From Cupriavidus sp. MP-37 (GTDB lineage: Bacteria; Pseudomonadota; Gammaproteobacteria; Burkholderiales; Burkholderiaceae), in the NCBI RefSeq assembly GCF_020618415.1, contig NZ_CP085345.1, positions 1,426,001-1,490,000 on the forward strand: 64,000 nucleotides of DNA. Reading direction: 5' to 3'. The notes under the pieces are model-generated. The model was not told where the DNA came from. It worked only from the letters and a program-made list of their open reading frames with translations, and searched no databases. The position numbers and the translations under genes are program-made. Of the stretch, positions 61,227-64,000 are shown one piece after another; the stretch's first letter is position 1; each line of letters starts with the position of its first letter.

Positions 61227-63193
61227 AGCCCGCGCCCCGGCCGCTGCGGCATGAAGACCACGGCCTGCTGCTCGGCCAGCTGGCGCTGGTGCTGGCGCCG
61301 CAGGCGCGCACGCTGCCGGTGGCGGTCAGCCTGCTGCTGGTGCTGTTGCTGGCGTGGCGCTGGCTGCTGTGGCGGCGGCGCGCGCCGCTGCCGTCGCGCT
61401 GGATGCTCGGCACCACCGCGATGCTGGTGCTGCTGGTGGCGTGCGCGCTGGTGTGGCAGGACGGCGGCGGCATCGGACGCGAGCTGGCGGTAGCATTGCT
61501 GGGCGCCTTTGTCATCCTCAAGCTGCTGGAATGCCGAGCGCTGTCGGACGCGACCCTGGTCACGCAGCTGTCGTTCTACCTGCTGCTGACGCTGTACCTG
61601 TCCGACCAGCCGTTCTGGCTGGCGCTGTACAGCCTGGCGATCGGGGCCTGGGTGCTGCGCAACTGGCTGTTGCTGCATCACCCCGAAGCTCGCAGCCGGC
61701 TGGCGATCTGGCCGCTGCTCGGCCGCATGGCGCTGCTGGGGTTGCCGTGGGCGCTGGCGCTGTTCGTGCTGTTCCCGCGCCTGGAGCACCCGCTGTGGCA
61801 GCTGCCGCAATCGGCGCAGAGCGGCACCACCGGCATCAGCGATACCATGCGTCCGGGCAGCGTCGGGCAACTGATCCGTTCCCCCGAGATCGCCCTGCGT
61901 GCCGAAATCGCCGGCCCGCCGTTGCCGGCGTCCGCGCTCTACTGGCGCGCGCTGGTGCTGTGGGAATACGACGGCACCACCTGGCATCCCTCGCGGCTGC
62001 GGCGGCAGCAACTGGCCCCCGCGGCCGGCACCGGAGGCAATGCCGGCATCGACATCAGCATCACGCTCGAGCCCAGCCGGCAGCGCTGGCTGTTCGTGCT
62101 CGACCGCGGCCAGGCGCTGTCCGCCGGCGCGGATGCTGCCATCACACCCGATAGCGAATTCATGGCGCGCCGGCCGGTGGAGCAACGCATCCGCTATCGC
62201 ACGCATTCCACGCTGTCGCCACCGGCCGAATCGTTGCCACCCGCCACGCTGCGGCTGGCGCTGAGCCTGCCGCCGGGCAATCCGCGCGCCCGCGCGCTGG
62301 CCGCGCAATGGGCCGAGCGCCATGCCGATCCCGCCGCACGCGTGCAGGCGGCGCTGCGGCTGTTCGCGTCAGCACCCTTTGCCTATACGCTGACCCCGCC
62401 GCCGCTGGGGGCCGAACAGATCGACAGCTTTGTGTTCGACACCCGGCGCGGCTTCTGCGAGCACTACGCCAGCAGCTTCGTCTTCCTGATGCGCGCCGCC
62501 GGCGTACCGGCGCGCGTGGTCACGGGCTACCAGGGCGGCGAGTACAACCCCATGGCCAACCACTACGTGGTGCGCCAGTCCGATGCGCATGCATGGGCCG
62601 AAGTCTGGCTCGACGGCCGCGGCTGGATACGCGTGGACCCGACCAGCGCGGTCGCCCCCAGCCGCATCGAGCAGGGGCTGGATGCGGTGGTCGGCAACGA
62701 AGCCGCTGACTGGCGCCCGTCGCGGCAACCGGCGTGGCTCAAGGATTTGCGCTGGGCCTATGAGGGCATGGTCTACACCTGGCAGCGCTGGGTGCTGCAG
62801 TACGACCATGCGCGGCAGCAGCGGCTGCTGCAGGCGCTCGGCACCAGCGCGGGCGCCGGACCGTTGCTGGCAGCCGTGCTTGGCATGCTGTGCCTGCTGG
62901 CGCTGGTGCCGCTGTGGCGGCGGCGCGCCCCGGCCGACCCGGTCGGCGCGGCCTATGCGCGCTTCTGCGCCGTGCTTGCCCGCCACGGCTGCTCGCGCGC
63001 ACCGGCCGAAGGCCCGCAGGACTTTGCAGTGCGGGCCAGCGCGCAGCTGCCGCGTGCCGGCGCGGCGATCGCCGCGGTCAGCGCCGCCTATGTCAGCCTG
63101 CGCTACGGCAACCTGCCGGCCGACACGCAGGCGCAGGTCCTGGCCTCGATGCGGGCCGGCATCCGCGGGATCTCGGCGGCATTGCGTCGATAA
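61223..63193 (+). CDS. TgpA-type transglutaminase-like membrane protein
   Basis: A 656-residue protein. The N-terminal part has about six TM helices (1-200), a periplasmic domain follows, and the transglutaminase triad is at about C412 (RGFCEHYASSF), H455 (DAHAWAEVW) and D470 (WIRVDPTSA). A further TM pair lies near 550. TgpA-type proteins are inner-membrane periplasmic transglutaminase homologues essential in some pseudomonads. It overlaps the DUF58 stop by 4 bp. Confidence 0.91.
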   Translation: MKPAPRPLRHEDHGLLLGQLALVLAPQARTLPVAVSLLLVLLLAWRWLLWRRRAPLPSRWMLGTTAMLVLLVACALVWQDGGGIGRELAVALLGAFVILKLLECRALSDATLVTQLSFYLLLTLYLSDQPFWLALYSLAIGAWVLRNWLLLHHPEARSRLAIWPLLGRMALLGLPWALALFVLFPRLEHPLWQLPQSAQSGTTGISDTMRPGSVGQLIRSPEIALRAEIAGPPLPASALYWRALVLWEYDGTTWHPSRLRRQQLAPAAGTGGNAGIDISITLEPSRQRWLFVLDRGQALSAGADAAITPDSEFMARRPVEQRIRYRTHSTLSPPAESLPPATLRLALSLPPGNPRARALAAQWAERHADPAARVQAALRLFASAPFAYTLTPPPLGAEQIDSFVFDTRRGFCEHYASSFVFLMRAAGVPARVVTGYQGGEYNPMANHYVVRQSDAHAWAEVWLDGRGWIRVDPTSAVAPSRIEQGLDAVVGNEAADWRPSRQPAWLKDLRWAYEGMVYTWQRWVLQYDHARQQRLLQALGTSAGAGPLLAAVLGMLCLLALVPLWRRRAPADPVGAAYARFCAVLARHGCSRAPAEGPQDFAVRASAQLPRAGAAIAAVSAAYVSLRYGNLPADTQAQVLASMRAGIRGISAALRR

Positions 63194-63422
63194 CGGGCAG
63201 GTGGAACCAGGACGCGCCAGTTACGTAGCAGGCCGCACTGATCGCTTGCGAGGACATCTATCGTCTGATTGCCGGACTGGCTGGAACGGCGCCGGCTGCA
63301 GGCTACGCTCGGGGACTGCAGAAACAACTGGGAAGATCAGGGAGAAGCGAAGGCACCGCGCGCGAAGGGTGGGCGCGGACGGGTCGCAGTGCCGGCGAAC
63401 GCGGCACCGGCGAAGATCCTGC

Positions 63423-63755
63423 TCAGAACAGCGACAGCTGGCGCATGCCGAAACCGATGGTCTCTTCCACGCGCGCGCGGGCGTGGGCCAGCGAGCCTTC
63501 CGCGCCGGAGTAGTTGCCGGCGGCCCAGTGGTAGACCACGGGGAGTTCGCCGCGCTCGGACAGGCGCACTTCGCCAAGCTTGTCGCCGCGCTCGTTGCGA
63601 TAGAAGTGCGAACGGTAGCCGCGCTCCCAGTGCGGGGCCACTTCTTTCTTGCGCCGCCGGGGCTTCGGCGCGGAGCCGGTGGCAGACGTCGTGGACGTCA
63701 GCCGCCGCGCTCTATCGGTACCCGGCATCGGGGCACGGGTGAAATCCAACTGCAT
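63423..63755 (-). CDS. Small hypothetical basic protein
   Basis: A 110-residue protein. The N-terminal 40 residues are polar and basic (SAPKPRRRKKEV). The rest has two aromatic-rich segments, HWERGYRSHFYRNERGDKLGEV and PVVYHWAAGNYSGAEG, and ends GFGMRQLSLF. There is no signal or membrane segment. I do not recognise a family; similar orphans occur in Burkholderiaceae. It is convergent with tgpA and is separated from it by 229 bp without a visible feature. Its upstream side has the hairpin at 63900-63967. Confidence 0.65.
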   Translation of the reverse strand: MQLDFTRAPMPGTDRARRLTSTTSATGSAPKPRRRKKEVAPHWERGYRSHFYRNERGDKLGEVRLSERGELPVVYHWAAGNYSGAEGSLAHARARVEETIGFGMRQLSLF

Positions 63756-63899
63756 AGACTTCCTCTTTGTCGATTCAGCAGAACCAGGGCCGGCGGGGGC
63801 AGCCGCCGCATGCTTCGTGCATCGCAGTCGAGATGATACCTGCTGGCGCGCTTTCTGTAAGCCCTTCGTTGCGCTGAATCCCGCCTCCCGTAAGGCTTA

Positions 63900-63967
63900 G
63901 CGGGCCGTATACCGGCACGTATACCCGTCTGTTTACGTATCGGTATACGTGCGGGTATACGGCCCGC
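63900..63967. repeat. Very strong hairpin with GTATAC units
   Basis: Arms 63900-63925 and 63942-63967 pair over 26 positions with one mismatch, around a 16-base loop. Each arm holds two GTATAC palindromes, giving four in all. It lies 145 bp upstream of the small gene at 63423-63755. It has no T-run and does not look like a terminator. Confidence 0.85.
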
Positions 63968-64000
63968 GGAGGCGTCAAAGCCTTGCTGGTTAACGGCTTG

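Noticed and set aside
63775..63978. 67-residue minus-strand frame crossing the hairpin at 63900-63967
   Set aside because: The repetitive VY-rich peptide is a by-product of the GTATAC units, and no ribosome site is evident.

Overview
The window is high-GC DNA with dense, mostly operonic genes, two orphan Bug-type (TctC) solute receptors, several GbpR-like LysR regulators, a beta-ketoadipate gene set and a Tad pilus locus. This gene style fits a Burkholderiaceae betaproteobacterium, most likely Cupriavidus or a close Ralstonia relative; that is an inference from gene content, not from an rRNA. No tRNA, rRNA, insertion sequence or CRISPR array was seen.

Region 1 (about 1-12.8 kb) is a sugar-acid catabolic island. 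An IlvD/Edd dehydratase (1666-3411), a DapA-family dehydratase (9116-10048) and an alpha-ketoglutarate semialdehyde dehydrogenase (10292-11875) together form the non-phosphorylative route from L-arabonate to alpha-ketoglutarate. A rhamnonate-type enolase-superfamily dehydratase, a PdxA-like dehydrogenase, an MFS permease, a Bug receptor and three related LysR regulators are interleaved. Region 2 (12.9-17.3 kb) is a mixed accessory stretch: a DUF1016/YhcG nuclease-like gene, an orphan squalene/phytoene synthase, and a CsgG/DUF4810/DUF799 lipoprotein operon. Region 3 (17.3-22.3 kb) is one leftward unit, pcaI-pcaJ-pcaF, then an SDR and a Bug receptor, ending in a clear terminator. It carries a PcaR-type operator upstream; an IclR/PcaR-like regulator lies at 57.3 kb.

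Region 4 (22.6-45.5 kb) holds sbcCD and then a complete leftward Tad/Flp pilus operon: flp, tadV, tadE, rcpC, rcpA, tadZ, tadA, tadB, tadC, tadD, a DUF3613 gene, tadG and a sigma-54 activator. The 59-residue Flp pilin gene at 39566-39745 is easy to miss. Its leader carries a GC hairpin followed by a sequence matching the rRNA-operon boxA antitermination signal. Next to it are two divergent paralogous glycine-rich lipoproteins, separated by a 689-bp region with twin GTTACGTAAC-type palindromes, and then an FhaC/ShlB-type outer-membrane transporter. Together these look like one surface or adhesion locus and are the best candidate here for something undescribed.

Region 5 (45.5-64 kb) holds a Fur-box-controlled Fiu-like siderophore receptor with a Sel1-repeat protein, dodecin, a PLD-family protein, a dienelactone hydrolase, an acyl-CoA ligase, a glycine-zipper lipoprotein, MarR, YggT, a LysR/MFS divergent pair, the IclR regulator, a phytanoyl-CoA dioxygenase-like protein, a MoxR-DUF58-transglutaminase operon, and a small hypothetical protein followed by a very strong hairpin. 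Two palindromic twin-hairpin repeats (10.1 and 19.4 kb) are the same element in opposite orientation.
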